DNA of 64,000 bases, taken from positions 124,001-188,000 of the forward strand of contig NZ_RZHG01000028.1 of assembly GCF_003989795.1 (NCBI RefSeq), read 5' to 3'. The translations under genes were made by a program, and so were the position numbers. The DNA is from Vreelandella andesensis (GTDB lineage Bacteria; Pseudomonadota; Gammaproteobacteria; Pseudomonadales; Halomonadaceae). Under the pieces are notes generated by a model. It was not told where the DNA came from and searched no databases. It worked only from the letters and a program-made list of their open reading frames with translations. The first letter of the stretch is position 1; every line of letters begins with the position of its first letter. Shown here one piece after another: positions 26,415 to 35,551 of this stretch.

Positions 26415-26445
26415 AAATTAAGCTGCCCGTGAGGCAGCTTAATTT
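26415..26445 (-). terminator. Terminator between the two pilin genes
   Basis: A perfect 13-bp stem (26415-26427 with 26433-26445) with a five-base loop. On the minus strand it is followed by a short T-run, so it should end or reduce transcription from the first pilin gene before the second. It also lies only 12 bp before the second pilin start, so the second gene's promoter must overlap the first gene or the second depends on read-through. Confidence 0.8.
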
Positions 26446-26463
26446 AAAAAAACTACTGGAAGT

Positions 26464-26880
26464 TCAGGTACCTGGTGCATCGGCCTCGTCAGTACTAATT
26501 TTCCCCTGGGCAGTTACATATACGCTCGGATCACGACCAGTTTCTATTGCCAGACTCGCAGAATCAGGAGCGGCTGTGCCTAAAAAATATGTTTCCAAAG
26601 AAGTGAGTTGAGCGGGAGTAGGCTCACAAGACTGAAACTCGTAATTGTCAGGGTCATTAGGATCGGCTGGATCTACATTTGCAGCCACAACTAACGAACG
26701 GTATGAGTTTAGCTCAGCAAGACATGCATTCGCTTCAGCACGATTAAGATAATTACCATACTGCGGCACACCCACAGCGGCCAAAATACCGATTATCGCT
26801 ACAACGATCAGCAGCTCAATCAAAGTGAAACCGCGTTGCTTAAAGCGGCGGGGATGTTGCATTTGGGTAGGTTGCGTCAT
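26464..26880 (-). CDS. pilA: Major type IV pilin
   Basis: A 138-residue prepilin, the structural subunit of the type IV pilus. A basic leader ends at glycine 17, then the mature protein begins [24 protein letters not shown], with the glutamate at mature position 5. The cysteines in NACLAELNS and QSCEPT probably form the pilin disulphide loop. AAGGGA precedes the ATG. The gene is divergent from pilB, as in many gammaproteobacteria, and followed by a terminator and the second pilin gene. Confidence 0.93.
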   Translation of the reverse strand: MTQPTQMQHPRRFKQRGFTLIELLIVVAIIGILAAVGVPQYGNYLNRAEANACLAELNSYRSLVVAANVDPADPNDPDNYEFQSCEPTPAQLTSLETYFLGTAAPDSASLAIETGRDPSVYVTAQGKISTDEADAPGT

Positions 26881-27123
26881 AAGAATCCCTTGCGTTTAGT
26901 CATCATTTTTAGTGGATGTAACAAATTTTAACGATTTAGGTAAGTTCATCTTACATTATCCGACCCTTTCAGTGTTGGCAATGACCGATGTCATGCTTTT
27001 ATCACCCGTTATTCAACCTTTTGAACCAATGCCGGCATCGCCTGATCATTAGGGCCACGAGTACCTTGCGTACGCTGAATATGGTACAAGGTGGCTTACA
27101 TTTGCCATACCGCCGAGATCACC

Positions 27124-28878
27124 ATGAGCCAACCTGCCCCAGAGTCTACGCTGAGCCATGCGGCTTCACATGGTGGCCTGCGCGGTATCGCTGAACGGTT
27201 AGTGAAGCACGGCATACTCACCGATGCCCAAGCGACTGTTGCGGAAAGCACGGCAGCCGAGCTTGAAGTGTCGCTACTGCAGCATGTAGTTGATAGCGGG
27301 CTTGTAGAAGCTGATGCAGCTGCACTGGCTGCTGCCTGGGAGTATGGCTTACCCGTCGTTGACCTGGATGCCATTCGTATTAATGCGCTGCCCCCCGCAA
27401 ACGACTACCCCGTTAAAATACTAGAGCGCCTGGATATTCTTCCCCTGGCGCGTCATGGGCACCGCCTTACCGTTGCGGTGCCCTACCCCGCCACGCTTAC
27501 CCAACTCGATGAATTGCAGTTCGCCACCGGGCTAAGTGTCGATGGCGTGCTGGCACCTGCTGATCAGCTTAAAAACACCTTAACGCAATACCTGGCGCAA
27601 AATGAACGCAGCATGCTAGATGAGCTAGAAAACGTTGATGATGCGGTCAGCGCGTTGAATATTGTTCAGCTTGGCGAAGATGAGGCAACGTTTGATAAGG
27701 CAGTAAAAGATAGCGAAGACGCCCCGGTGGTTAAATTCGTGAATAAAATACTGCTAGATGCCATCAGCCGTGGCGCGTCCGATATTCATTTTGAGCCTTA
27801 TGAAACTCAGCTCCGGGTGCGCTTTCGTATCGATGGCATGTTGGTTGAAATTGCTCGCCCGCCGTTTGCGCTGCGGCACCGCATTGCAGCCCGATTAAAA
27901 ATCATGTCACGGCTGGATATTTCTGAACGGCGACTGCCTCAGGATGGCGCGATCAAGCTACAGCTTTCACGCACTCGTTCAATTGATTTTCGGGTGAATT
28001 CATTGCCCACTGTGTTTGGTGAAAAAATAGTACTGCGTCTGTTAGACCCGGCCTCTGCTCAACTGGGTATCGAACAGCTGGGTTTTAGCCCTGAACAGCA
28101 AGCCGCTTATGAGCATGCGCTTGGGAAACCCCAGGGAATGATTCTGGTCACCGGGCCTACGGGTAGCGGTAAAACAGTGACGCTTTACACAGGTATCAAT
28201 ATTCTTAACCAAGTTGAGCGCAATATTTGTACGGCAGAAGACCCGGTTGAGATTAAAGTATCGGGAATTAATCAGGTTAACGTTTTGCCTAAAATCGGCC
28301 TAAACTTCGCCAGCGCTCTGCGGGCCTTTTTACGCCAAGACCCTGACGTGGTCATGGTGGGCGAAATTCGTGACTTGGAAACCGCCGAAATTGCCGTAAA
28401 GGCCGCCCAAACAGGCCATTTAGTGCTATCTACCGTACACACCAACTCTGCCGCTGAAACGCTAACTCGTTTAGCGAATATGGGTGTTGCCTCTTACAAC
28501 ATCGCAAGCTCCGTTAGTTTGATTATTGCCCAGCGCTTGGCGCGTAAGCTATGCAACCTGTGCAAAACACCCGCTAATATTCCTGCCGAAGCACTGCGTA
28601 AAGCAGGCTTTAGCCAGCAGGATATTCGCAACGGCACGATTTATTCGGCCGTCGGCTGCAAACAGTGCACCCACGGTTATAAAGGTCGTGTCGGTATTTA
28701 TGAAGTGATGCCCATTACCGATGCCATGCGCCAGTTAATTATGCGCGATGGGGATGCACTGGAAATTGATCAGCAGGCCCGCCGCGAAGGCTACCCAAGC
28801 CTGCATCAACGTTGTTTAAGCCGTGTGCTGGATGGCAGCACCAGCCTGGAAGAAGTTAACCGCATCAGTAAGGAGTAA
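27124..28878 (+). CDS. pilB: Type IV pilus extension ATPase
   Basis: A 584-residue cytoplasmic ATPase that powers pilus assembly. Present are the N-terminal T2SSE domain, the Walker A motif GPTGSGKT with K350, the Asp box, Walker B region (DPDVVMVGEIRD), the His box (TGHLVLSTVHTN), and a zinc tetracysteine (CNLC ... CKQC) near the C terminus. The ATG at 27124 gives the family-like start; an earlier ATG at 27091 adds 11 unrelated residues. pilC follows after 8 bp. Confidence 0.95.
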   Translation: MSQPAPESTLSHAASHGGLRGIAERLVKHGILTDAQATVAESTAAELEVSLLQHVVDSGLVEADAAALAAAWEYGLPVVDLDAIRINALPPANDYPVKILERLDILPLARHGHRLTVAVPYPATLTQLDELQFATGLSVDGVLAPADQLKNTLTQYLAQNERSMLDELENVDDAVSALNIVQLGEDEATFDKAVKDSEDAPVVKFVNKILLDAISRGASDIHFEPYETQLRVRFRIDGMLVEIARPPFALRHRIAARLKIMSRLDISERRLPQDGAIKLQLSRTRSIDFRVNSLPTVFGEKIVLRLLDPASAQLGIEQLGFSPEQQAAYEHALGKPQGMILVTGPTGSGKTVTLYTGINILNQVERNICTAEDPVEIKVSGINQVNVLPKIGLNFASALRAFLRQDPDVVMVGEIRDLETAEIAVKAAQTGHLVLSTVHTNSAAETLTRLANMGVASYNIASSVSLIIAQRLARKLCNLCKTPANIPAEALRKAGFSQQDIRNGTIYSAVGCKQCTHGYKGRVGIYEVMPITDAMRQLIMRDGDALEIDQQARREGYPSLHQRCLSRVLDGSTSLEEVNRISKE

Positions 28879-28886
28879 CCCGCGCC

Positions 28887-30116
28887 ATGGCTAACGCTAA
28901 AGCACGCCGCAAAAAGCCAGCGCCGCTGCATCGCTGGAAGTGGGAAGGCAAAGGCCCTCAAGACCGTGTCATGCGAGGCGAGCTGATTGGTCGCACGAAA
29001 CCCGACGTTATTGAACAACTGGCGAAGCAGCGTATCGTCGCCACCAAGGTGCAAAAGCGCAGCAGCTTTAGTGGCCGCGGCAAAGTCACCAACGTCGACA
29101 TTATGATTTTTGCACGGCAAATGGCCACTATGGTGCGTGCAGGCATTCCTATTCTGCAGGCGCTACAAGCCGTATCTGAAAGCTTAAAAAAACCCGCGAT
29201 GGTGGCGCTTACCCAACAAATCATGGAAGACGTCTCTTCCGGCGATAGCCTTTCCGGCGCCATGGCAAAGCACCCCAAACAATTTGACCGCCTGTTTGTT
29301 AACTTGGTAGATGCAGGCGAGCAAGCTGGTGCGCTTGACCAAATGCTGGAACGGATTGCCAGTTATAAAGAGAAAGTTGAATCACTCAAGAACCGTGTCA
29401 AAAAAGCGCTCTGGTACCCTACTGCAGTCATGACCATCGGCGTTGCGGTTACCATGCTGCTGCTTATTAAAGTTGTGCCCGAATTTGAAAGTATGTTTCA
29501 GGGGTTTGGTGCGGAGCTACCGGCGCTTACCCAGTTTACGGTTAACTTATCAGACATGGCGCAAAAGTACTGGCTACAAACACTTGGCACGCTGGTCGCT
29601 AGCATCATGCTGCTTAAAGCCGCAGCACGACGCTCGCCGCGCGTTGCTTATCGGCTGGATAGCCTGATGCTTCATCTTCCTATTCTTGGCGATATTTTGC
29701 ACAAATCTGCTGTTTCGCGATTTACACGTACCTTGGCGACAACGTTCACCTCAGGCGTGCCGCTTATCGAGGGGCTAGAAACCGCCGCCGGGGCAGCGGA
29801 TAACCGTGTTTATATCAAAGCCATTAACGAAGTGCGCCAAGATGTAACGACTGGACAACAGCTGCATTTCGCCATGCGTATGACCAACCGTTTTCCCGCG
29901 TTGGCCGTTCAAATGGTAAGTATTGGTGAGGAAGCCGGCTCGCTGGATGCCATGCTTAACCGTGTCGCTGACTATTACGAAGAAGAAGTGGATAACAAAG
30001 TCGATGCCCTGACCTCGTTGATGGAACCAATTATTATCGTTGTCCTTGGCGCGCTGGTGGGCGGCGTGGTTGTCTCCATGTATTTGCCGATTTTTGAAAT
30101 TGGCACCGCGTTATAA
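28887..30116 (+). CDS. pilC: Type IV pilus inner-membrane platform protein
   Basis: A 409-residue member of the GspF/PilC family, the inner-membrane platform that couples PilB to pilin insertion. The two homologous cytoplasmic domains are seen (FARQMATMVRAGIPILQALQ and FTRTLATTFTSGVPLIEGLE) with membrane helices after each and at the C terminus. It sits directly after pilB and before pilD, with an unusual tandem-repeat spacer before pilD. Confidence 0.95.
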   Translation: MANAKARRKKPAPLHRWKWEGKGPQDRVMRGELIGRTKPDVIEQLAKQRIVATKVQKRSSFSGRGKVTNVDIMIFARQMATMVRAGIPILQALQAVSESLKKPAMVALTQQIMEDVSSGDSLSGAMAKHPKQFDRLFVNLVDAGEQAGALDQMLERIASYKEKVESLKNRVKKALWYPTAVMTIGVAVTMLLLIKVVPEFESMFQGFGAELPALTQFTVNLSDMAQKYWLQTLGTLVASIMLLKAAARRSPRVAYRLDSLMLHLPILGDILHKSAVSRFTRTLATTFTSGVPLIEGLETAAGAADNRVYIKAINEVRQDVTTGQQLHFAMRMTNRFPALAVQMVSIGEEAGSLDAMLNRVADYYEEEVDNKVDALTSLMEPIIIVVLGALVGGVVVSMYLPIFEIGTAL

Positions 30117-30140
30117 ATTACTCGTGCACCGGTAGCTACC

Positions 30141-30240
30141 AATCGTCAATGACACTTTCCAATCTTCAATGACACTTTCCAACTTTTACCGATGCTTTCC
30201 CGCGGTACTGATACTTTCTAACGCTTATCGGCACTAACAA
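30141..30240 (+). repeat. Five degenerate 20-bp tandem repeats before pilD
   Basis: Units of 20 bp at 30141, 30161, 30181, 30201 and 30221. The first two are AATCGTCAATGACACTTTCC and a one-base variant. The next three decay progressively but keep the phase and the GAyrCTTTC core. They fill nearly all of the 139-bp gap to pilD, ending 15 bp before its start codon. Confidence 0.75.
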
Positions 30241-30255
30241 AACAGCAGGAATACT

Positions 30256-31101
30256 ATGGATTTACCGCCAAGTTTTTACCTTTTTTTTGCTTTATTGATT
30301 GGCCTCTGTTTCGGCAGTTTTCTGAACGTTGTCATCACCCGTTTACCCGTTATGTTGATGCGCAGCTGGCGCAATGAAGCACGCGCTTCTCTGGAGCTTG
30401 CCGAAGAGCCGTCACCCCGCTTTAACCTTGCTACTCCAAAGTCAATGTGTCCACGCTGCGAACAGCCGATTGCCTGGCACGACAACCTTCCCTTACTAGG
30501 TTGGCTAAAAAGAAGGGGGAAATGCGCTCATTGCAAAACGCCCATCAGCGTTCAGTACCCACTGGTTGAGCTAATGGGCGGGGTGCTTGCTGTAGTAGTT
30601 GTCGCTTTGTATGGTGCCACCCTCAGCGCAATGTTTATCTATGGCGCCTGTTTAACGCTGCTTGCCTTGGCAGTCATCGACTTTCGCACCTATTTACTCC
30701 CTGATAGTTTAACCCTGCCGCTGCTTTGGGCCGGCTTTGCCTATCAACTGGTCTTTCAGCCTTTGTTGCTCCCTAGCGCTGTCATCGGCGCAATGGCAGG
30801 CTATCTGGTGCTGTGGAGCTTTTACTGGCTATTTAAACTGATAACAGGCAAAGAAGGCATGGGGTTTGGGGATTTCAAATTACTCGCAGCGCTTGGCGCT
30901 TGGCTAGGCTGGAGCATGTTGCCACTGCTGCTTATTTTATCTGCTGGTATTGGCGCGGTGGTGGGATTAGCTGCCCAAGCAGTATCACCTAAGCTGCGTG
31001 GCCAGCCTCTCCCTTTCGGCCCCTTTCTTGCGCTGGCGGGCTGGATTTGCTTGCTTGTAGGAAACGAGTTAATGGCACTCTATACATCGTTACTTCATTA
31101 A
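30256..31101 (+). CDS. pilD: Prepilin peptidase / N-methyltransferase
   Basis: A 281-residue integral membrane aspartic protease that cuts the leaders of both pilins and methylates the new N terminus. The cytoplasmic loop has the CPRC ... CAHC zinc motif needed for methylation. Catalytic aspartates lie in IDFRTYLLPD and in GFGDFKL. About eight membrane helices are seen. It is followed by coaE and yacG, a conserved order in this group. Confidence 0.95.
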   Translation: MDLPPSFYLFFALLIGLCFGSFLNVVITRLPVMLMRSWRNEARASLELAEEPSPRFNLATPKSMCPRCEQPIAWHDNLPLLGWLKRRGKCAHCKTPISVQYPLVELMGGVLAVVVVALYGATLSAMFIYGACLTLLALAVIDFRTYLLPDSLTLPLLWAGFAYQLVFQPLLLPSAVIGAMAGYLVLWSFYWLFKLITGKEGMGFGDFKLLAALGAWLGWSMLPLLLILSAGIGAVVGLAAQAVSPKLRGQPLPFGPFLALAGWICLLVGNELMALYTSLLH

Positions 31102-31141
31102 CGCTAACACCAATTTTGGGTCAACCTTTTCGGGAGCAAAT

Positions 31142-31738
31142 ATGATCATTGGGCTGACAGGTGGTATTGGTTCGGGAAAGTCTACTGTTGCCCGTACGTT
31201 TGAAGAACTGGGGGTTGGCTGGGTGGATGCCGACGATGTCGCAAGAGAAGTCGTTGCCCCTGGTGAGCCCGCGCTAGCGGCCATTGCTGAACACTTTGGT
31301 ACAGAGATATTGAACGCTGACGGTACGTTGAATAGGTCGGCGCTACGTACCATCATTTTTGAAGACCCCGCACAACGCCAGTGGTTAGAATCTGTCACTC
31401 ACCCTAGGGTTCGTGAGCGCCTTCTTTCACATCTTGAACGCCTGCAGCAGCAGTCGCCCTATGTTTTACTAGTATCGCCACTGCTGTTTGAGTCTGGGCA
31501 AGATAAACTGGTAGATCGCACACTCGTCATCGATGTACCCGAATCGCTGCAATTCGCCCGCACGCTTGCTCGGGATGGGGTGAGTGAAAACCAAGTGCGT
31601 GCTATCCTCGCCGCCCAACTTCCACGCGAAGAACGACTTGCGAAGGGCAATGATGTCATCGATAACAGTGGCGACCATGCAAACATAATGCGCCAAGTCA
31701 TCCAATTGGATCGGCGTTATCGTGCAGACTGCGCTTAG
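31142..31738 (+). CDS. coaE: Dephospho-CoA kinase
   Basis: A 198-residue P-loop kinase for the last step of coenzyme A synthesis. Walker A is GGIGSGKS at residues 8-15, followed by the substrate-binding DADDVAREV and the lid region THPRVRERL, with VSPLLFESG in the core. The length matches the family. It lies 40 bp after pilD and 98 bp before yacG. Confidence 0.95.
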   Translation: MIIGLTGGIGSGKSTVARTFEELGVGWVDADDVAREVVAPGEPALAAIAEHFGTEILNADGTLNRSALRTIIFEDPAQRQWLESVTHPRVRERLLSHLERLQQQSPYVLLVSPLLFESGQDKLVDRTLVIDVPESLQFARTLARDGVSENQVRAILAAQLPREERLAKGNDVIDNSGDHANIMRQVIQLDRRYRADCA

Positions 31739-31746
31739 CGACATAT

Positions 31747-31830
31747 TTGAAACAGTACTTGAAACAGTACTTGAAACAGTACTTGAAACAGTACTTGAAA
31801 CAGTACTTGAAACAGTTTTTGAGACAGGAG
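31747..31830 (+). repeat. Seven 12-bp tandem repeats upstream of yacG
   Basis: TTGAAACAGTAC is repeated perfectly five times (31747-31806), then once with two changes and once as TTGAGACAGGAG, whose AGGAG is the ribosome site of yacG. The array also reads in frame as KQYL repeats joined to YacG, but this looks like read-through of a repeat rather than a real N-terminal extension. Confidence 0.9.
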
Positions 31831-31836
31831 TTAGTC

Positions 31837-32070
31837 ATGCCCACGCCGGCGAATGATTCACCGCTAGAAGTTGCCTGCCCTCAGTGCGGCAAGAAAATCA
31901 TCTGGGGGCCAGAAAGCACCTATCGCCCTTTTTGTAGTAAACGGTGCCAACTACTTGATTTGGGCGCCTGGGCAGAAGAATCGCATCGCATAGCCGGTGA
32001 ATCGGCCATGGATGAAGCAGACTTAGATACCCTGCTTGCTCAAGCAGATAGAGACGCCCCGCTTTCCTGA
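31837..32070 (+). CDS. yacG: DNA gyrase inhibitor YacG, zinc protein
   Basis: A 77-residue zinc protein that in E. coli binds GyrB and inhibits gyrase. The zinc motif is CPQCGK ... CSKRC, followed by [10 protein letters not shown] and an acidic tail. The start at 31837 has AGGAG six bases upstream, the last unit of the tandem repeat. The frame is open back to 31747, which would give an N terminus of KQYL repeats foreign to the family. It follows coaE. Confidence 0.92.
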   Translation: MPTPANDSPLEVACPQCGKKIIWGPESTYRPFCSKRCQLLDLGAWAEESHRIAGESAMDEADLDTLLAQADRDAPLS

Positions 32071-32179
32071 AAGGCCCCGGTTTCTTAGAAGTTAAAAGAA
32101 TAGTGCAATTCGTTTCTAACTTCTTAACGCTGCTATCTGAGGGGGCTTCTGAAAGACGGTTGTTGAAGGAGAACTCCTA

Positions 32180-32359
32180 AAAGAAAGCTCCTGAAAGAAA
32201 GCTCCTGCCTGAACGACAGCATACAAAAGGAATTACTAAGAAAAATTACTAAGAAAAATTGCTAATAAAAGTACTAATAAAGAGTTGTTAAAAATAGTTA
32301 TTAAGAGTAATTATTAAGGACAGCGGTTAAGAAAAGTTACCACGAAAAACATTACTGAG
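32180..32359 (+). repeat. Degenerate 14-bp and 13-bp tandem repeats upstream of the Tus-like gene
   Basis: AAAGAAAGCTCCTG occurs twice at 32180 and 32194. From 32231 to 32359 about ten units follow on a 13-bp period (one unit is 12 bp): AATTACTAAGAAA twice, AATTGCTAATAAA and increasingly diverged forms. This fills most of the 339-bp gap between yacG and the next gene and leaves about 50 bp for its promoter and start. Confidence 0.75.
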
Positions 32360-32409
32360 CGTGTGTCGCTGAAAAAGTCTCGCTTTACTAGCTTATAGGT
32401 CCGCCTTAA

Positions 32410-33282
32410 ATGACCGATACCCCGCCGCCTTCGTATCACCTTCTGCATGAGCTTGATGTCCACTTCGACCAATTAGTGGCTACCATCGAGCGGGCTTCAG
32501 CACTGTATGAATCAGAACAACCGCCTACCTGGCGGTTTCATCACGCGGCTAGCAACCCTGCTTGGCTGCGGGAAGCCCTACTGGATATGTGGCATCAACA
32601 GGGGCAGGACGGGCGCGAAACGCGTAACTATATAGCTGTCATCGCCGCTAGTGATGAATTACTTGAAGCTTGCCATCAAATTAATCACGCGAAAGCACGT
32701 ATCAGCGATTTAATCGCGCGCATTAAGCACTCTCATCCAAACGCGTTGAGTGATGCTAAGGCTCGCTTACCCAAGCGACATCCACATATCGATGAAATAC
32801 TGCGTAAAAGCGGATTTGCGAGGCTCCATCTAAAACAGTGCTGGCGGCAACTCCCCATTGCTCCGGCGCCCGTGTCCAGAGTTAGGCTAGCGTGGTACAG
32901 CAGCGGTCGCTCAATCAAAAGAGTCAGCGTCCAGGAGGCTGAGCAAAAATTATTACAATTAGATAGTGATGCGCCACACATTCGCATCCAGCTACGCAAG
33001 CTTGCCAGCATTCCAAGTAGGGAAATATTGGCGCAGGTACAAACCCAAGCCCCGTTAATGCGCGCTAATTTGTTTTTTGTCGAACCGCTTGCCGATGGGC
33101 ATACGCGGCGAGCGCTTAATATTGCAATGCCGTTAATCGTACCCGCTAATGAAGGTCGATTGCCCCACCTTAAAGCCCCTGCGGAAACGCCTCCAACGAC
33201 TCGTACTAGAGCTAAGCGGCGCGATGAAAAACTAGAAGACGACGTCTATTTACCCAGCCTACGTATCTTTCGATATCGTTAA
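32410..33282 (+). CDS. tus: Tus-like replication terminus-binding protein
   Basis: A 290-residue basic protein that I read as a member of the Ter-binding (Tus) family, which blocks replication forks from one side. The resemblance to E. coli Tus is collinear: an N-terminal helical region, a middle HINxLK-like segment (here QINHAKARISDLIARI), the VRLAWYSSGRSIKRVS...EAEQKLL segment matching [24 protein letters not shown], and the C-terminal IAMPLIVPA and LPSLRIFRYR matching PLIALI and IPRLHLYV. The match is from memory and distant. The gene appears monocistronic, behind an array of decayed repeats. The alternative is an unknown DNA-binding protein. Confidence 0.6.
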   Translation: MTDTPPPSYHLLHELDVHFDQLVATIERASALYESEQPPTWRFHHAASNPAWLREALLDMWHQQGQDGRETRNYIAVIAASDELLEACHQINHAKARISDLIARIKHSHPNALSDAKARLPKRHPHIDEILRKSGFARLHLKQCWRQLPIAPAPVSRVRLAWYSSGRSIKRVSVQEAEQKLLQLDSDAPHIRIQLRKLASIPSREILAQVQTQAPLMRANLFFVEPLADGHTRRALNIAMPLIVPANEGRLPHLKAPAETPPTTRTRAKRRDEKLEDDVYLPSLRIFRYR

Positions 33283-33313
33283 CAGTTAATTGCTGTCTTA
33301 CTATTTTAACGTA

Positions 33314-33661
33314 TTAACTGAACGCTGCTGGCACGCTTTCTAGCTCCCACTGCTTGGCCTCAAGCAATGTGTGAATCATCTCTGCAACATCTCGCTCTGA
33401 CAAATCATAGGCATCAATCAGCGCTTTTAAGCGCTGATCAAACAAGCAGCTTTGCTCATGAGAGTATGCTGCTTTGTGAGCCGCTTGGTCGTCTGCTTCT
33501 AACGCCGCAATTGAACGTACTGGTGGACCCGTTGGAATATCGAAATCGCTGTTAGGATCGTCTAACTGACGCAGTGCGTGTGCGAAGGCATCATCCAACT
33601 CACGGAACTTACGTAGTTTTTCACGCTCATCGAGCTGCTTTTGAACCTTTTGATATTTCAT
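33314..33661 (-). CDS. Unknown small charged protein
   Basis: A 115-residue soluble protein, strongly charged: a basic helical start (MKYQKVQKQLDEREKLRKF), an acidic middle and a helical C terminus (RLKALIDAYDLSERDVAEMIHTLLEAKQ). No known family is recognised. It is convergent with the Tus-like gene, 31 bp apart, and has only a weak, distant ribosome site. Confidence 0.55.
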   Translation of the reverse strand: MKYQKVQKQLDEREKLRKFRELDDAFAHALRQLDDPNSDFDIPTGPPVRSIAALEADDQAAHKAAYSHEQSCLFDQRLKALIDAYDLSERDVAEMIHTLLEAKQWELESVPAAFS

Positions 33662-34032
33662 CGATGTTTCATTTACACCTTACTTGAAATGGGTGACAAG
33701 CCTGCTAAAACAGACCTTTTTTTGTTAAAACTGTGCACAAACGCGTAAAACCTCTGGGCAAACTTGCCTTTGCACTCTCTTACCATCATAAAGGCATCAC
33801 GGCTAAGCAATACACGAACGGATACTAATTATTAAGCGGTATGCTTCTACTGATAAAGCCAAAAAACGACCAGCAAAGTAGCTTAAGGCCGCGCATATAG
33901 CGGCAAATTCATCTGGCAGACAGAAAGCAATCTTAATCGCCTATCAGATTACTAGCAACGCAAGCACCGGGAAGGTGCATTACAGGTGAGATGAGTAACG
34001 ACCTGTACGACTCAAGCATAGGAGGCCAGATA
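33662..34032. other. Spacer without a recognised feature
   Basis: 370 bp between divergent genes. I see no protein-like frame, no RNA gene and no clear hairpin. It should hold promoters for the small gene on the left and the AraC regulator on the right. Confidence 0.5.
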
Positions 34033-34866
34033 ATGTTCAATGCAATGATGCGTGCTGAGATCTGGCTGCAAGACACACTCGATAAGCCATTCGGAATCGA
34101 AGACCTTGCTAACCACTTAGGATACTCAGCGTCACAAGTACGCCGACAGTTCCGCCAGTGCTTCAACATATCGCCGAGCGCTTACCGTGAAAAAAGGCGT
34201 CTTGAACGAGCCGCTGTATTGCTTTCACTCACCTCACAAAATATAGCGCAAATCGCTATTCGTTGTGGATATACCAATCACTCTTCTTTCTCACGCGCCT
34301 TTCAGCGCCGCTATCAACTGTCACCCCGCGAATACCGTCATGCGGTAAGAAGCATGTATCTTCAGAGCAGGCCTGACAGACATTATACGACCAGCATTGA
34401 AAAAAGCCGGCCTGCGCATGTTGTTTTAATGCGCATGTACCAAGCACCAGACCACATTCGTGGACTAGGCTACACCAACTATCACGCCAATCATTTAGAG
34501 TGCCTACAAGCCCAGCTAGGGATATCTACTCCAACAATGGTGTTGCCAGATCTCTTGGCAGAAAAAGCAAAAGCAGTTATTGAAGAACCTAGCTTAAACC
34601 AAACGAGAACTGATATTGGATTCTATCTTGAAAGTAAAAATGCTGCCAAGCACGTGGCGTTGCCTGTTACCTATCGGCGAGTTGAAATTCCTTCTCGTTA
34701 CTATGCAAAAACATGCTTCGACAATATTTCACAACTGTCTAATGTAATGTCTGAAACACTAGTGGCTTTAATGAATAAAAGAAACCATTTAAATATCAGT
34801 GGTGACGCACCTCAGGTATTATGGCAACCGCAGCACATTGAGTTGAGAATACCTCTGTCTTTCTAA
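34033..34866 (+). CDS. AraC-family regulator with a GyrI-like effector domain
   Basis: A 277-residue regulator of the Rob type: two AraC helix-turn-helix motifs at the N terminus (about residues 10-105; IEDLANHLGYSASQVRRQF and IAQIAIRCGYTNHSSFSRAF) followed by a GyrI-like small-molecule-binding domain (about 125-277). I prefer the ATG at 34033 because AGGAGG lies 9-14 bp upstream; an ATG at 33991 adds 14 residues. Rob-like proteins control multidrug efflux and stress genes. No such target is adjacent. Confidence 0.85.
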   Translation: MFNAMMRAEIWLQDTLDKPFGIEDLANHLGYSASQVRRQFRQCFNISPSAYREKRRLERAAVLLSLTSQNIAQIAIRCGYTNHSSFSRAFQRRYQLSPREYRHAVRSMYLQSRPDRHYTTSIEKSRPAHVVLMRMYQAPDHIRGLGYTNYHANHLECLQAQLGISTPTMVLPDLLAEKAKAVIEEPSLNQTRTDIGFYLESKNAAKHVALPVTYRRVEIPSRYYAKTCFDNISQLSNVMSETLVALMNKRNHLNISGDAPQVLWQPQHIELRIPLSF

Positions 34867-34903
34867 CTCGATCTGAGTAATTTTTACCGATCATATCAAA
34901 CCA

Positions 34904-34935
34904 AAACCGGCATTTCTCGTTAGAAATGCCGGTTT
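34904..34935. terminator. Bidirectional terminator
   Basis: A perfect 14-bp inverted repeat (34904-34917 with 34922-34935) with a four-base loop, between the convergent AraC and mvaT-type genes. A-rich and T-rich flanks allow it to act in both directions. Confidence 0.85.
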
Positions 34936-34943
34936 AAAACGAC

Positions 34944-35318
34944 TTAGTCTTCCATGCGCTCTAGCCAAGACTCAACGGTTTCATCACCATGCTCGTCTTT
35001 CCAGCTACGCAGGCCTTTATGATTGCCACCACGGGTTTCAATCACTTCACCGGTATGCGGGTTTTTATAAATCTTCAGACGACGCTTACGGCGCGTAGAA
35101 GAAGCAGCATTGCCTTTTGAACCACGCTGTTCCGCGTTAGGGTCAAGCAATGCAATAACGTCAGAAGGACGCTTGCCAAACTCGTTCATTAGCGCTTCAA
35201 GCTTCGCTTTAAATTCAAGCTCGCTCTTCAAGCGCTGATCGCCTTCCAAGCGCTGTAAATCTTCTTGCAGTTGTTTTAGCTGCTGTTCCTTTTGAATGTA
35301 CTCATTCAATAACGACAT
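34944..35318 (-). CDS. mvaT: MvaT-type H-NS-like nucleoid protein
   Basis: A 124-residue xenogeneic silencer of the MvaT/MvaU branch. The N-terminal coiled-coil oligomerisation region (SLLNEYIQKEQQLKQLQEDL) leads into LEALMNEFGKRPSDVIALLDPN, followed by a basic linker (TRRKRRLK) and the AT-binding C-terminal domain with RGGNHKGLRSWK and ESWL. The ATG at 35318 has AAAGGA upstream; an in-frame ATG at 35336 is six codons earlier. The upstream spacer (35319-35600) is AT-rich, fitting the autoregulation common for such proteins. The AT-rich Crp/Fnr-VIT cluster at 10-14 kb is a natural candidate target. Confidence 0.9.
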   Translation of the reverse strand: MSLLNEYIQKEQQLKQLQEDLQRLEGDQRLKSELEFKAKLEALMNEFGKRPSDVIALLDPNAEQRGSKGNAASSTRRKRRLKIYKNPHTGEVIETRGGNHKGLRSWKDEHGDETVESWLERMED

Positions 35319-35551
35319 AGGGGTTCCTTTCAGCATAGGTTTAACTGCGCGAGTTAATCAATTTATCAACTCAATACGCACGAGTTCAGGATGCGCGTGT
35401 ATTATTGCTGTAAATGCGCTAACTGACAATAGTCTAGTTGATTTTACCTTAAATACTAATTGATTTTTATTGCTAAGTTAGCACTATAAAAACCAGCTTA
35501 TACACTCAGTTCAAACATAGGCTAATTATTTATTTCATGTCGTACGCGTTT

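Noticed and set aside
27088..27106. Sigma-54 promoter for pilB
   Set aside because: TGGCTTACATTTGCC has the right bases, but the GG-GC spacing is one base short and no pilin-side counterpart was found.
31747..31836. N-terminal KQYL extension of YacG
   Set aside because: The frame is open, but it is simply the 12-bp repeat read in frame. The family start with a ribosome site lies at 31837.
32282..32300. Possible Ter site upstream of the Tus-like gene
   Set aside because: GAGTTGTTAAAAATAG shares only the GTTGT core with the E. coli Ter sequence and lacks the critical C after it. It is one unit of the decayed 13-bp array.
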